Of a stretch of 64,000 nt of DNA, positions 31,301 through 38,658 are shown one piece after another. The notes under the pieces are model-generated. The model saw only the letters and a program-made list of their open reading frames with translations. It did no database searches and was not told where the DNA came from. Both the position numbers and the translations under genes were made by a program. Every line of letters starts with the position of its first letter. The stretch's first letter is position 1. Where the stretch lies: the IMG/VR virus record IMGVR_UViG_3300035698_005399, positions 19,495 to 83,494 of that record; one strand, 5' to 3'. This DNA comes from a virus.

Positions 31301-34300
31301 TACTATGCACAAATTCAAATAGAGGCTATTGAAAACTTTCTTACTATACGTAAATTAGGTAGAAGATTAGGTACCTTTCAAGGCTTAATGAATACAGACT
31401 CTGCAGGTATTGGTAAGAACATGATGTTTACTTTTACCAAGTATAATGATGCTCAACAAGCGGCCAAGCAATCTATTACTTTAGATGGAGAAAAAGGTAA
31501 TATTACGAATATGGATTCGTTAATTAATCCCAATGCAGAAACTCCTACTAATGAATTTTCTAGTATGTCTAACAGACATATATTAAAGACTGCCTATGAA
31601 CTGTTTGGAGTATTTTTTCCATATAATACACCAGGCTTTAGAGAAATGGTTCACCAAACTAGTACTGTGTCCAATGAAGACTTTGATAGTAGTTTGAACC
31701 AGAAGACTAATAATAGAAATAAATTATTTAGTCACTTTATGAGCTATACATATAGTGCAATGTTTGAAGATAATGAAAAATTATATTTTGATTCAAAAGA
31801 TAAAAATGCACTAGGACAGAATATTTTAAAGTTACAACAATCTGAAATCAAAGGAAATAAATTCTTACGAAAACTTAAGGTTAGGTTACAGAGAGGAATA
31901 ATTCCAACAACCATTACTATTAATGCTACTAAAGAAGATTCAAGTCAAGATCTTGACACTCACATTGCATTTACTGAGCTATTAAATTCTACACAAGAAA
32001 TTGATGGGGTTAGGGTCAGTGATATGGCTAGAGATCTTATTAGTTACGCATACTTAACTGGTGGACATCAACAAGCCACACAGTTTACAAAATATATTCC
32101 TGTATCATATTTAGTGAATACAGATTTTGCTGACAAATTGAACAAATTAGATTTCAATAACAAGGCCGCTTTATTAAATATGAATCCCAATATTCCAATA
32201 GAAGAACCCTTCTATAAAAGATTGGCCGGATTTACTATTCAATATGCTCAACATAATCCTTGGGTGCTTACACAAGATTCTACATTAGATCATAACAAAG
32301 AAGTTATCTACGATAAAACTATTGTAGATGAAGCTCCTAGTATTGTATCAAAAAGAGTAGAAGAACCCAGTGGTAAAGCCAAATGGGTAATCTTCATAAA
32401 GACTGATATTAATGGTGAACCCGCGCTTATGCGTACTGATAAACTTGGTGGTTCTCAAACAAGAGAATATAACAAGAATGAACCCACATCTAACAATACT
32501 AAATTTGATAAGACTAAGAATAAGAAAGTCCTTCAACCTAGTCCTAAAAAAGTTGATTCTACACAACCTAAATTGGTTGAACCAGCAAATAAAACTAATC
32601 CATTAAATATTACTGCAGGCAAGAATACTGATAATATATTAATTAGTATCTTATCACATCCTGATATTTCACCAGAACTAAAAGCATACGCACAAGAGCT
32701 TGCCGAACTGGGTATTCTTAATGACAATATTACATGGAAGATACTTGATAAAAGTAATCCGGCTAAAGGAAAGCATCACGGAAATGCTAAAGGTTCTACT
32801 ATATTTATTAATCCTGATAGACATGCTACTGCAGAAGACTTAGCAGAAACCATATTACATGAATTGACACATGCTATTACAGCATATCAGATTCACTCAT
32901 ATGAAAAGAATAAAAACTCTGTATCACCTAAGATGCAAGAGTCAATGGCTAAGCTGGAACAATTCATGGATAAAGCTCAAGAAATATTTAAAGAGCAAAA
33001 AGAAGAATTAAAGAAGAAACTAAGTACTGAGGAATTTAATAAATTAGAATATGCGTTAGGATTAAATGCGGCTAATAAAACACCTTTATCTGGGGTAAGA
33101 GAATTACTTGCTACAGCACGTACTAATAAGACTGTAAAAGACTTTCTTAATAATAATATATGGCAAGGTAAGAAATCTTTAATGGAAAGATTCTTAGAAC
33201 TAATTAGTAGAATCTGGAAAGACCTTGGTATTAAAAATGGTGGTGATGTGAGCAAAGGAGTATTGGCAGAGATGTATAATATTGTTCAAGAAAGTAATAA
33301 TGTAGCAAAAAAGCCAGATATTAATGATTCAGCATTAGGAATTAAAGATGATGCTTATTCTGATAAATTACCAGCTTTTACTGGAGATCAATGGAATGCT
33401 AAGAATGCTGCTGAGATTGAATTAGGCATGCGTCACAAAGATGGTGCACCTAAGAGATATTCTAATTACGAAAGAGCGTTAGCTAGGCTACAGGCATTAC
33501 GCAAGAAGCACCCACATAAGAAGATGAAGATGGCCAAGGTCATGGGTGAACCAGGAGATAATAGAGTCTATTATTCACCAGCTTTAGAAAATGAAATGTA
33601 TGATGATTATCTTCCAATGTTTGATTTGGATGAAGAATCAAGAGTATATGCAGACTTAGAATCTGTTATCAAGTCACAATTACAAGAGGTTAATAGAAGA
33701 ATTGGTGAATATAAGAACATTCTTAGGAATGAGCATATGTCTATAGCAGATAAGAGAGATGCTGTTGCTGCAATGGATAGGTTAAACACTAGAAGAAAAG
33801 ATTTAGCTGAGTCAGTTAAAGCTTCTAAAAAACTAATCTCACCAAGAGAATTAGGTCCATTTGGAGAAAAGCATTTACAAGAGATTGAAGAAATTGTTGA
33901 TAAGGATGATATGAATGCTTCTGAGATAGAATATGCAAATAGACTAATTCACTTATGGCAAGCTGCTGGCAAGAGAGATTTAAGACCAGATGAAGAACAT
34001 GTCTTCTTAACAAGAGAAGAATTAGAAAACGATATGTGGTTTGATGGTGATGAAACTTTTGCTGGATTCAATTATTATGCTAATAAAGCTGCTAAGTTTA
34101 AAAGTAAGCTGGCTAATAGAGAACGCGCTATTGTTGGAAATTTTGTAAGAAAGTATACTAGAACTGAATTATCAGATGATGATATTTTTGGTGCTATTAC
34201 TGATGCATACTTATTATCCTCAATGACATTAGATGTATCTAGACATAATGATCCAATGCTTAATGCAATCTTTATTGGAATTAAATCTAAGATAAAAGCT

Positions 34301-37114
34301 GCTAACTTAGAATATGACCGCAAAGTAAAAGAATTTACAAAACTTATCAAAGTTGCTTTACCTGAGTTAAAGAAATTATCAGAAGGAAATAACCCTTATG
34401 AAATTTTCCTACAAAAGGATAAAGATGGTGAACTTACTGGGGGATTAATTTTTCCATTTAGTCAAGACTTCTTTGATAAAAGATCTGAACTAAGACATAA
34501 AAGTCTTAAATCTGATAAAGGATATGAGCAATTTGTAGATTGGAAGAGATCTAATCTAATGATAATGGACCCAAGGATTCTATTTCCAGATGTTGAATTA
34601 TTCAAGCGTCAACAATATAGTGATGCTATGCGCGAAAAACATATTGCTGAACTAAAAGAACAAATGGGAGAAGAAGTATATGAAAAGTATTACAAAGAAT
34701 TAGAAAATAAAATTGGTCAATTCAAAGCTACCTACGAATATAAGAAGATGACTTCTACTGATGAAGAATTTGAAAATTGGAATAAAGAAAATTCACCATA
34801 CTGGTATGCTAGACTAATCAATGATAAGAATAAAATTACAGGTTCTGATGGTAAGAATATCTATTCATATGGATGGGAATATACTGTAGAGATTCCTAGA
34901 AAAACTAATAAAGTTGGTAAAGAAACAGGCTGGTATGATAAGAACTATGATAAAGTTCATCAGAATAAAGCTGTTAGTGAGTTGTATGAATTTATATCAA
35001 GTCAATTGACTGAAATGACCTCATATTTACCACCACACATTACCAAAGATATGCGTATTAATACCCTACCAGACTTAGAAGCAGCATGGTTAGAAGAAGT
35101 AAATGGTAGTGGAATGTCTGCAGCAGTAGGCATGGGTCGTATGATGGATGATTTAAAAAGAGTACTACGTTCTGAAGATAACTTAGAACAAATCAATCAA
35201 CCATTAGATCCATTAACAAAGCAACAAGAACGTTTTGTTCATGCTAGAAATCCAAGTATGTTGGAAAGTAAAGCTACTCAAAAATTAAATATTGCCAAAG
35301 CTAAATATCTAGCGGATACAGGAAAGAACATGCCATTCAAAGTGCAAGTTGCTACCAAGAAAAAGATTGTTGATGAATTAGTAAGAAGCTCAAGAAGATC
35401 CTTAGATTTGGAAAAAATCCTAAGAGGATATATTGCATCATCTACATTGTTTAAGCATAAATCATCTTTACAAGATGAAGTCAAGCTTGTTGAGAATGTA
35501 TTTATGAAACGAGTGGAATATGAAACAAATTCTGTTGGTGATAAAGTAACAGATGGCTATGGTAGAGATATCTTATCTCGTGCTAATCTAGCAAACTATA
35601 AGTCAATGCTACAATATCACTTGGATCATTTCTACAATCTTCCTGCTGAAAAAATTATGGGTAAGACCAATAAAAAACTATTGCTCACTGAAGAAAAAGC
35701 GGTTAAGCAAAGTATTGATGAAGCACAAACTGCATTAAATGAATCTTTAGCAGCAGGCTCTATTGAGCAAGAAGAATATGATGTACAATCTAAATACTTA
35801 GAAGAACAACTTAAAGGACTTGGTGGTGTAGTAACTGGTTCTGGTATGGTAAATCTAGTATTGCGTTATATCCACTTTAAAGGTATGGGTTGGAACGTAT
35901 TCTCTGCATTTTCTAACATGGGATTTGGTGTAATGGCCAACCTAGTAGAAGCAGCAGATGGTAGAACATTTACTACAAAAGAATTCTGGCAGGCAATGAA
36001 AATTGTTAAAGGTAGTATATTTAAAAATGCTACATTTAATCAAATGCAAACTGCAGATGCCATTAAGATTAGAAGCATCATGGATAAATATGACTTCTTA
36101 AAGACAAGCAAGAACGAAGTATATCGTTCACAACTGCATAATCAATTTGAAAAAGGTAGATTTTTATCTCCATATAACTTAACTGATAGATCAGAATACT
36201 TTAACCAAGCACCTGTTGTTGTAGCTATTATGTTACATCAAAAGATTAAGAATCTTAAAGGAGAAGAAGTTAGTCTATGGGAAGCTTTTGATAAGAATGG
36301 TGAATTCAATACTGCAGAATATGGAACAAATTGGCTGGTAGAAAAAAAGGGGGGAAGTCCCAGCCCTGAGATATCTTTCAGTATTCAGGTTGACCAAGCA
36401 ATTAAGAGAATTCATGGTAACTATGATCCAGAGAGTCCTTTGCAACTTAAAGAAACAGCTTTAGGTAGAGCATCTGCACAATTTAGAACATGGTTGTTTG
36501 AAGGTATGGCTGGTAGATTTGATACAAGAGGTGATAAAAATGGCATCTATGATGATGCTGCTGGAATTTATCTTAAAGGTCGTTATGTTTCATTATTTCA
36601 AGTAATGAGAGGTAATGAGGAACATAGCGGAATTAGTAATCTACTATTTACTACAAAACAATTATTTAGAAAACTTGCATCTGCTGCTCCATTTGTAGAT
36701 ATGCCTACAGAATTTGATAAAAGATTCAGTGAGGTAGATGCTGCTAACATGAGAGGCAACTTACAAGAGCTTGTTACATATGGTGTCTTATTAGGTCTTG
36801 CTGCGCTTCTAAAAGGTGCTGCTGGAGATGATGATGATATGGCAATTGCCAATTTATTACTCAATCAACTTAATAGATTACAAACGGATGTTGAAATGTA
36901 TATTAATCCTGCCACTTGGACTAAAACTGTATTAGATGATCCAATTCCTGGTACAAAAGTAATATCAGATTTTAGCAGATGGATGATTTCAGCAACTGAA
37001 TTTGTTCAAGGTAAAGATGGTTCTGGAGAAAAAATGTTTGATAATACACTCAAAATGACTCCGGGTCCTGGTCAAATTAAAAGATTATTTGACGCATCAG
37101 AACAAGTATATTAA
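22313..37114 (+). CDS. Giant virion RNA polymerase-protease polyprotein
   Basis: A 4,933-residue protein. Residues 1-420 have the character of an internal virion protein, with Gly/Ala hydrophobic stretches at about 83-110 and 152-173. Residues about 590-770 are acidic coiled coil. The central part carries MGSDFDVDKLYSY: Asp2703, Asp2705 and Asp2707 match the D-x-D-x-D metal site of the double-psi beta-barrel RNA polymerases of crAss-like phages, which are packaged and injected to transcribe early genes. Around 3516 an HELTH zincin motif (His3516, Glu3517, His3520) with a later RELLA (Glu3597) suggests a zinc peptidase. The last ~1,300 residues are a further helical module with a hydrophobic stretch near 4820-4838. 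Known crAss-like polymerases are much shorter (about 2,200 residues in phi14:2), so this looks like a fusion, possibly self-processed. Confidence 0.75.
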   Translation: MRSVNAGGSKEPIKTGEVVNSGNTDNSIEFKKLRSVNPSSGTSFYAPDPKGQHQGLNLEDTYNQELVNKVIANNQSGYDKAFNAIVGGIASGGLTAVEDLSYMAQSAADLLSKGKLIDEWERNAVAEAMQKAKENLSEALPIYGNPMGFWNSTKSVLDSAIGFALPGALAIKGVSAIQKLPRALQLATRSKRAHAYLEMMRASGGVERITNALAAGTLQNHAEGVMMGMEVYENTLNNQLEANPNATKEQTDRYELAANDAADRFLVANRAMILSDAFSLHGIYQGKQMVRNLMNAPGWQNRFRQFGTSLVKPNADNLILQNAKEGVEEIYQGVQQKEQEYQALKSANLDISTYEAETFDRIWGFITEPTTLYEGLLGFVGGGAQRIITEAAAGKFSSSSRAQKAQAYEQQQAVIQASQEYLDGSLRDVRKVVNFVEQASGTESSVLGETVMDKKFIEIAVMNFEAGTTESLERQLDAIIENEEGTYEKEAISDARRHKELLGKLETQYIKFAKYENQLTLFDNRQAYDLTNRYADDVNKRKQIAFTTLQKEAALLVEGQTIAQDENGVIKNAPFILDPTSDTLIGVDDAAKEKYEKALNQLKDTEAYKEWKALSNQHDKLLGKRKLLNDAYKRDIDPTRQVDLYRVRKEKEEKIVKRAAEIVQEEIDAAQEAAVNESIEKKKADAPTKAKAKPTETTEEKTTPLSEQEEAEQSFLPVPLATNEDGTTQEGQDESTTESSLEAMSKELTSTGLMTAPELDRVDEARKILAKIKADIAEGIKNGLTVEQIVAQVLSKGYNFSSDQIDSLYDYIESRIERYNRLGARDSLDPIGDLRELHEAEALAETEEEKGEVEIAIAEINKPSVFAPVDAQQLFDHYIETIKGAITPWSTIEDIIEALKASDADFADRYERTDKETFHAKIDNLVTEFLNDAFEEEVDQNQRRLEDDRQKDEVTQEKEDAVEKIDEKTKESTVLNLEGAVIGLTYRASISSSGDVNAETIEDLEAFIFDNPWYNSLILDREHIKVGSKLTLRVIDHRRDGKKWTHKVKGVDVNQDVFKEEVPIEEYMDKVYIGAFDSNDEMIGLVYAPFQVSNFKGKQANRKIRQAVVENGDVEMEVDTITAGAIARMGKRAAFATNMPDSPILLNDGTIFTGDHPPKGFPLLFKGEDIKSYRGTTFTYIQTVDGPIPIPLNVNKARNIDGVIDILIKATESFFTQDTKSATEFRDTIKEKTNIDIFSEAGLRAFFNRYVYAADGGIMSDMAKRKSTYGGVSIWNREGVSIVEYGLGGEKKTNSFSAARMESNPENLGVAMKSLRNALAHTFLKVNKANLDGLDSKYTVLTLDKNGSIHDINEGKTYREFLAEKVFATNVATPKLSNGKRAHTISDVITLKPVGEQLKRAVENPTVEVNEKEEEAIENTAETRAKAILAKRKAKKANTDLDDYLPDFDSDKSDTKSSPDIITIDNDDLLIEHLTSTEQIQIIDYLASEIANLALQSDNLKAQDADISEVFRGFEKKLRDSVETQEWLAGIDDTFNLEAAKAKVKSLIARIDFLEKLVKNRLSVIGVVNENNTEVADTLIERNTYSEGFSLTLNPKDTAGAKLKYWLMRIKMEANGETVQSDFTETTGVEFDRYIPYDHAFEVLSEITAGHPADWDTMLEVIRINQGNLVWLPGLYNEIKDVKDEQLQNQFITAMTKRNTNMKKAAFRRNAENEFFFSVIDENSNSVTQATLEKWQINFLNNEKMFIHKEGKKTLDKDRLKELERIHDALTLRLIKSENVPLAEINELLGEFGISISKKIYDKLASKNKDGHLTLFRNGEKYTYNIAQVFQGFGPFSKKILIAPLAKDDSITDEFNLFSDNSLFSMARYVGQHDPTLSSNSFRVGDKSIYAYRLNNLITERIEELKDPRKALPLMKMAYNKHAGILEHMYKKEKGEFVFDENGLPIIKDESFVDLFQISDLSLEALKDLTSSLEGAGLIDLDEGSHEFAKVILYQAKQRRLKHSQKRVGTMLFPTFSDKTGADMVQTYLEDVVLNDDGTLSDQTAELIYQRVVRPEVNRIKANANRKEKYNIKSYNAGAALFYAFPELNDREAFPELYDKGILKPMDIVSKAAIRSAIKAHYQKLIDNKVADWKKHGLDDKMDKNYKKLLRESIAQKNITPEHMLRAAAADFEVNYTLNTADMFKLFHGDPALYFKISDKDVKNKQKNKKNLNAADYIQIVKDTFTNVGKRLAADIAPGQNIAYDFKSSFRMVLLPDQKRESTSLPYYARLKIKGLNDYKEIEGADAQEFTTFAEHLEILFKMGKLPTGVYKNALEKYTTWVKKEKAGIPLTKDDYISKKDLGLVMQPLKPVYTNNIATDGVYRRIYIKSSSIPLLPQLTNGLEIDKLRKAMERDGIDRAAFGTAFKVGAPLNPIEGMWNPDSTINEDTLSFKDSPAVLVLPRKGFRIQQEIPDKDEQVNPGSQERKLLFTDLLHIDGMKELKNEFNSAWDSLFELRKKVLYNELNDENNKLDFNKLQTMLKEEAVSRNWPINDRLALEVMNDQFTLPLWAMQSRGRIEALLNSIIDNKIRKIKFPGKSFVLATEEGFRQLQGTDLKNSGIKFNKYWKGELTHTSADKQTTDVIVPWKYTNDKGEKIPIPLTSEGLVDTDKLGDEDLGRMFGFRIPTQGLNSMANIRVVGYLPAEMGDVIIASRDFTKQMGSDFDVDKLYSYRKHYYTDNQGKIRTITEKTIAADLPKHMQNKLVEMKLINKIIDIHYQVMDNSDVEIQKRIAEPLSFQELKKQDAEGNEIGLAKKHDDLRNQNTDKSFFSPMSSNYQRGKLINGTAGKAGVGAFSLDSVFNAMIQGRNVTVTNFQKTMFGITTNGDLSSPFVLSDNGRTKGEVVSGYQSAAVDNENEQILDKLNINKHTFAFIRAMNQLGYEESHAAAILNQPIIRKLVARLGAAESPLSDDQVNDDSVLLDELTKEFEEIKINPDINLSVEEYEKAIPGDKSVPYYAQIQIEAIENFLTIRKLGRRLGTFQGLMNTDSAGIGKNMMFTFTKYNDAQQAAKQSITLDGEKGNITNMDSLINPNAETPTNEFSSMSNRHILKTAYELFGVFFPYNTPGFREMVHQTSTVSNEDFDSSLNQKTNNRNKLFSHFMSYTYSAMFEDNEKLYFDSKDKNALGQNILKLQQSEIKGNKFLRKLKVRLQRGIIPTTITINATKEDSSQDLDTHIAFTELLNSTQEIDGVRVSDMARDLISYAYLTGGHQQATQFTKYIPVSYLVNTDFADKLNKLDFNNKAALLNMNPNIPIEEPFYKRLAGFTIQYAQHNPWVLTQDSTLDHNKEVIYDKTIVDEAPSIVSKRVEEPSGKAKWVIFIKTDINGEPALMRTDKLGGSQTREYNKNEPTSNNTKFDKTKNKKVLQPSPKKVDSTQPKLVEPANKTNPLNITAGKNTDNILISILSHPDISPELKAYAQELAELGILNDNITWKILDKSNPAKGKHHGNAKGSTIFINPDRHATAEDLAETILHELTHAITAYQIHSYEKNKNSVSPKMQESMAKLEQFMDKAQEIFKEQKEELKKKLSTEEFNKLEYALGLNAANKTPLSGVRELLATARTNKTVKDFLNNNIWQGKKSLMERFLELISRIWKDLGIKNGGDVSKGVLAEMYNIVQESNNVAKKPDINDSALGIKDDAYSDKLPAFTGDQWNAKNAAEIELGMRHKDGAPKRYSNYERALARLQALRKKHPHKKMKMAKVMGEPGDNRVYYSPALENEMYDDYLPMFDLDEESRVYADLESVIKSQLQEVNRRIGEYKNILRNEHMSIADKRDAVAAMDRLNTRRKDLAESVKASKKLISPRELGPFGEKHLQEIEEIVDKDDMNASEIEYANRLIHLWQAAGKRDLRPDEEHVFLTREELENDMWFDGDETFAGFNYYANKAAKFKSKLANRERAIVGNFVRKYTRTELSDDDIFGAITDAYLLSSMTLDVSRHNDPMLNAIFIGIKSKIKAANLEYDRKVKEFTKLIKVALPELKKLSEGNNPYEIFLQKDKDGELTGGLIFPFSQDFFDKRSELRHKSLKSDKGYEQFVDWKRSNLMIMDPRILFPDVELFKRQQYSDAMREKHIAELKEQMGEEVYEKYYKELENKIGQFKATYEYKKMTSTDEEFENWNKENSPYWYARLINDKNKITGSDGKNIYSYGWEYTVEIPRKTNKVGKETGWYDKNYDKVHQNKAVSELYEFISSQLTEMTSYLPPHITKDMRINTLPDLEAAWLEEVNGSGMSAAVGMGRMMDDLKRVLRSEDNLEQINQPLDPLTKQQERFVHARNPSMLESKATQKLNIAKAKYLADTGKNMPFKVQVATKKKIVDELVRSSRRSLDLEKILRGYIASSTLFKHKSSLQDEVKLVENVFMKRVEYETNSVGDKVTDGYGRDILSRANLANYKSMLQYHLDHFYNLPAEKIMGKTNKKLLLTEEKAVKQSIDEAQTALNESLAAGSIEQEEYDVQSKYLEEQLKGLGGVVTGSGMVNLVLRYIHFKGMGWNVFSAFSNMGFGVMANLVEAADGRTFTTKEFWQAMKIVKGSIFKNATFNQMQTADAIKIRSIMDKYDFLKTSKNEVYRSQLHNQFEKGRFLSPYNLTDRSEYFNQAPVVVAIMLHQKIKNLKGEEVSLWEAFDKNGEFNTAEYGTNWLVEKKGGSPSPEISFSIQVDQAIKRIHGNYDPESPLQLKETALGRASAQFRTWLFEGMAGRFDTRGDKNGIYDDAAGIYLKGRYVSLFQVMRGNEEHSGISNLLFTTKQLFRKLASAAPFVDMPTEFDKRFSEVDAANMRGNLQELVTYGVLLGLAALLKGAAGDDDDMAIANLLLNQLNRLQTDVEMYINPATWTKTVLDDPIPGTKVISDFSRWMISATEFVQGKDGSGEKMFDNTLKMTPGPGQIKRLFDASEQVY
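30419..30433 (+). other. RNA polymerase active-site codons (DFDVD)
   Basis: These five codons encode Asp-Phe-Asp-Val-Asp, residues 2703-2707 of the giant protein, within MGSDFDVDKLYSYRK. Three alternating aspartates in this setting chelate the catalytic magnesium ions in two-barrel RNA polymerases, including the crAss-like virion enzyme. The fold itself cannot be proved by eye. Confidence 0.7.
32858..33103 (+). other. Zincin (HExxH...E) motif inside the giant protein
   Basis: Codons 32858-32872 encode His-Glu-Leu-Thr-His (3516-3520) in the context TILHELTHAITAY. A Glu at 33101-33103 (3597, in GVRELLATARTNKTVKDFL) is a good third zinc ligand. The spacing and the E-L-L-A-x-A-x-x-N element recall the metallopeptidase domains found in other very large mobile-element proteins. 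It could cleave the polyprotein itself or other virion proteins. Confidence 0.65.
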
Positions 37115-37117
37115 TAA

Positions 37118-37154
37118 AAACAAAGGGACTACAGAAATGTAAATCCCTTTGTTT
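37118..37154. terminator. Bidirectional terminator between converging blocks
   Basis: A perfect 11-bp stem, AAACAAAGGGA (37118-37128) with TCCCTTTGTTT (37144-37154), closes a 15-base loop. On the + strand it is followed by a T-rich run (TTTCTTTTTC), and on the - strand by TTTTTATTAAT. It lies 4 bases past the polymerase stop, and its right arm and loop lie inside the last codons of the converging - strand gene. It should end transcription from both sides. Confidence 0.85.
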
Positions 37155-37380
37155 CTTTTTCAAATTTATGGCCAAGATATTTAACAATATCTGTCTGACC
37201 ATAATATATACCATCACGAATTGATTGTTGATTATTGAGAAGTAGGCTAAGTAATTGGTCTACTTCTTGTTCATTTAGGTCTGACTCTAATTGACTTTCA
37301 AATTCACATTTATATGTTTCATCAAAAATACTACAATTTATTAAACGTTGGAGATTTGAAATATCATAAAGATCTAACAT
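37129..37380 (-). CDS. Small hypothetical protein
   Basis: An 83-residue acidic protein, the last gene of the - strand block. It is Leu- and Glu/Gln-rich and predicted helical (LESDLNEQEVDQLLSLLLNNQQ), with no motif I recognise. Its ATG overlaps the stop of the gene before it by one base, as in a coupled operon. Its final codons are built into the bidirectional terminator and end in TAG. Function unknown. Confidence 0.55.
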   Translation of the reverse strand: MLDLYDISNLQRLINCSIFDETYKCEFESQLESDLNEQEVDQLLSLLLNNQQSIRDGIYYGQTDIVKYLGHKFEKETKGFTFL

Positions 37381-37817
37381 TACTTAATCTTATTAAATTC
37401 GTCTGCTAAAAGTTCAGCTTCACTTTTTTGATGCGCTGCATCCCATCTTTGTATACCACTATGATTGGTTGCTCGAGTAGGCTGATATGGTTCATTACTT
37501 AGATCATCCATATTCCAACCATATAATTTCTCATTCTGCTTTATATCTATGTCCCGTGGTGCTGTATTCATTTTTCGAAATTCTGCATCTATAGCATGTA
37601 TATCAAGAATTGAAACATCATTTCCTGGTGTAGTACTTTCAACTTCTTCTGCAAAACTCCACAACTTGTTAGAACTAGTTTCTACAAGATTATAAAGAAC
37701 ATCTAATTCTGTTTCTGATATTTTACCAGACATCTCGCGTAAAGGATCATACAACGAATATGTAAGTTTGTCAATCATCACAATGACATCTTTTATCTTT
37801 TTTAAATTTTCATTCAT
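37380..37817 (-). CDS. Small hypothetical protein
   Basis: A 145-residue protein of unknown function. I choose the ATG at 37817 (MNENLKKIKDVIVM) because it overlaps the stop of the previous gene by 8 bases; an in-frame ATG at 37850 would add 11 residues and lengthen the overlap. The first 80 residues are helical. The C-terminal part holds conserved-looking aromatic and charged patches (NEKLYGWNMDDL, GIQRWDAAHQKSEAELLADEF). No enzymatic motif is visible. Confidence 0.55.
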   Translation of the reverse strand: MNENLKKIKDVIVMIDKLTYSLYDPLREMSGKISETELDVLYNLVETSSNKLWSFAEEVESTTPGNDVSILDIHAIDAEFRKMNTAPRDIDIKQNEKLYGWNMDDLSNEPYQPTRATNHSGIQRWDAAHQKSEAELLADEFNKIK

Positions 37818-37995
37818 CTTTTTCTCTTTTACTATATAATTCTCGGACAAATTCTCCTAGTTCAATATCAGAACCTTCTTTTTTAACATTCAATATTTTA
37901 TTCATTGTTGCTAAAATTTGAGCTTGTCTAAGTGTCATTCTATCAAATACCACATGTCCAAAATCTGGGTGGTCTACTATTACTTCATAACTCAT
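37810..37995 (-). CDS. Small hypothetical protein
   Basis: A 61-residue protein started at the ATG at 37995 (MSYEVIVDHPDFGHVVF), which overlaps the previous gene's stop; the frame also has an ATG at 38001. A beta-hairpin-like start is followed by a helix (TLRQAQILATMNKILN), giving a compact alpha/beta pattern. Unknown function; it belongs to a run of four small genes at the end of the block. Confidence 0.5.
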   Translation of the reverse strand: MSYEVIVDHPDFGHVVFDRMTLRQAQILATMNKILNVKKEGSDIELGEFVRELYSKREKDE

Positions 37996-38278
37996 GATCA
38001 ATTCTATTTAAATACGATTCTACTATTCTTGCACAACCAAATATATACATACCAAGTTCAACTATAGTATTCCAAAATACTTGTAATTCTTCTAGTGTAT
38101 AATATGCGTCTTCTTCCCCTAGTTGTTCTAAGTGTAATAAGTATATAAAATATTGATATTCTAATACATTTTTAATATCTAGTTGTTCAGCTTCGCATAA
38201 TTCGTTTAAGCTAGTGCAATACATGTCTATATTTGGGATTGCATATACATCATCTTCAGCGAAGCAACGATATTCCAT
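37985..38278 (-). CDS. Small acidic hypothetical protein
   Basis: A 97-residue, strongly acidic protein rich in Tyr, Leu and Glu, with five cysteines. It is predicted helical and has no family I can recognise. Its ATG overlaps the HAD gene stop by one base and its stop overlaps the next start, so it is co-translated with its neighbours. Acidic size and position could fit an inhibitor or DNA mimic, but nothing in the sequence proves this. Confidence 0.5.
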   Translation of the reverse strand: MEYRCFAEDDVYAIPNIDMYCTSLNELCEAEQLDIKNVLEYQYFIYLLHLEQLGEEDAYYTLEELQVFWNTIVELGMYIFGCARIVESYLNRIDHEL

Positions 38279-38658
38279 TAAAGTATATTATTTTGTTTTA
38301 GGAGTTTTTCCACACCATTCCAATTAACATATGGTCTTCTATTATTATCTACTGGATGAAACAAAGGTACTCCAATTGCAGCATCATCAATATAATAATT
38401 GGCATATGCTTTTGGAGAATCTGTCCATTCATGTTGTGAAGGATTTGCGTTTACACCAAACAAAGGAACCCCAATAGTTTCTTTCATAAATGCAACTGCT
38501 TCCTTCAATTCTTTTCCGCTACGCATCGTGTATAGGATAAGGTGATGTCCTTTTACTACTAATGCTTTTAATACACGTCTACAATGGGGAATTTCTGTAC
38601 CTATTTCTGGGTACACATGTTCCACTACTGTTCCGTCAAAATCTACTGCTATAATCAT
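38278..38658 (-). CDS. HAD-superfamily phosphatase
   Basis: A 126-residue member of the HAD superfamily, started at the ATG at 38658 (MIIAVDFDGTVVEH), which overlaps the reductase stop as TAATG; in-frame ATGs at 38664 and 38679 are less likely. Motif I is DFDGT with the nucleophile Asp and the next Asp. Motif II is the LYTMRSG segment and motif IV is YIDDAAIG. There is no large cap domain, so it is a small C0-type phosphatase. Directly downstream of ribonucleotide reductase, a role in nucleotide or phosphate metabolism is plausible, but the substrate is unknown. Confidence 0.75.
   Translation of the reverse strand: MIIAVDFDGTVVEHVYPEIGTEIPHCRRVLKALVVKGHHLILYTMRSGKELKEAVAFMKETIGVPLFGVNANPSQHEWTDSPKAYANYYIDDAAIGVPLFHPVDNNRRPYVNWNGVEKLLKQNNIL

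Noticed and set aside
1-37114. Possible reassignment of TAG to an amino acid, as in some crAss-like phages
   Set aside because: TAG ends the PD-(D/E)XK nuclease gene at 10404 and the exonuclease cistron at 58890 with properly placed next genes, and no gene is broken by in-frame TAG.
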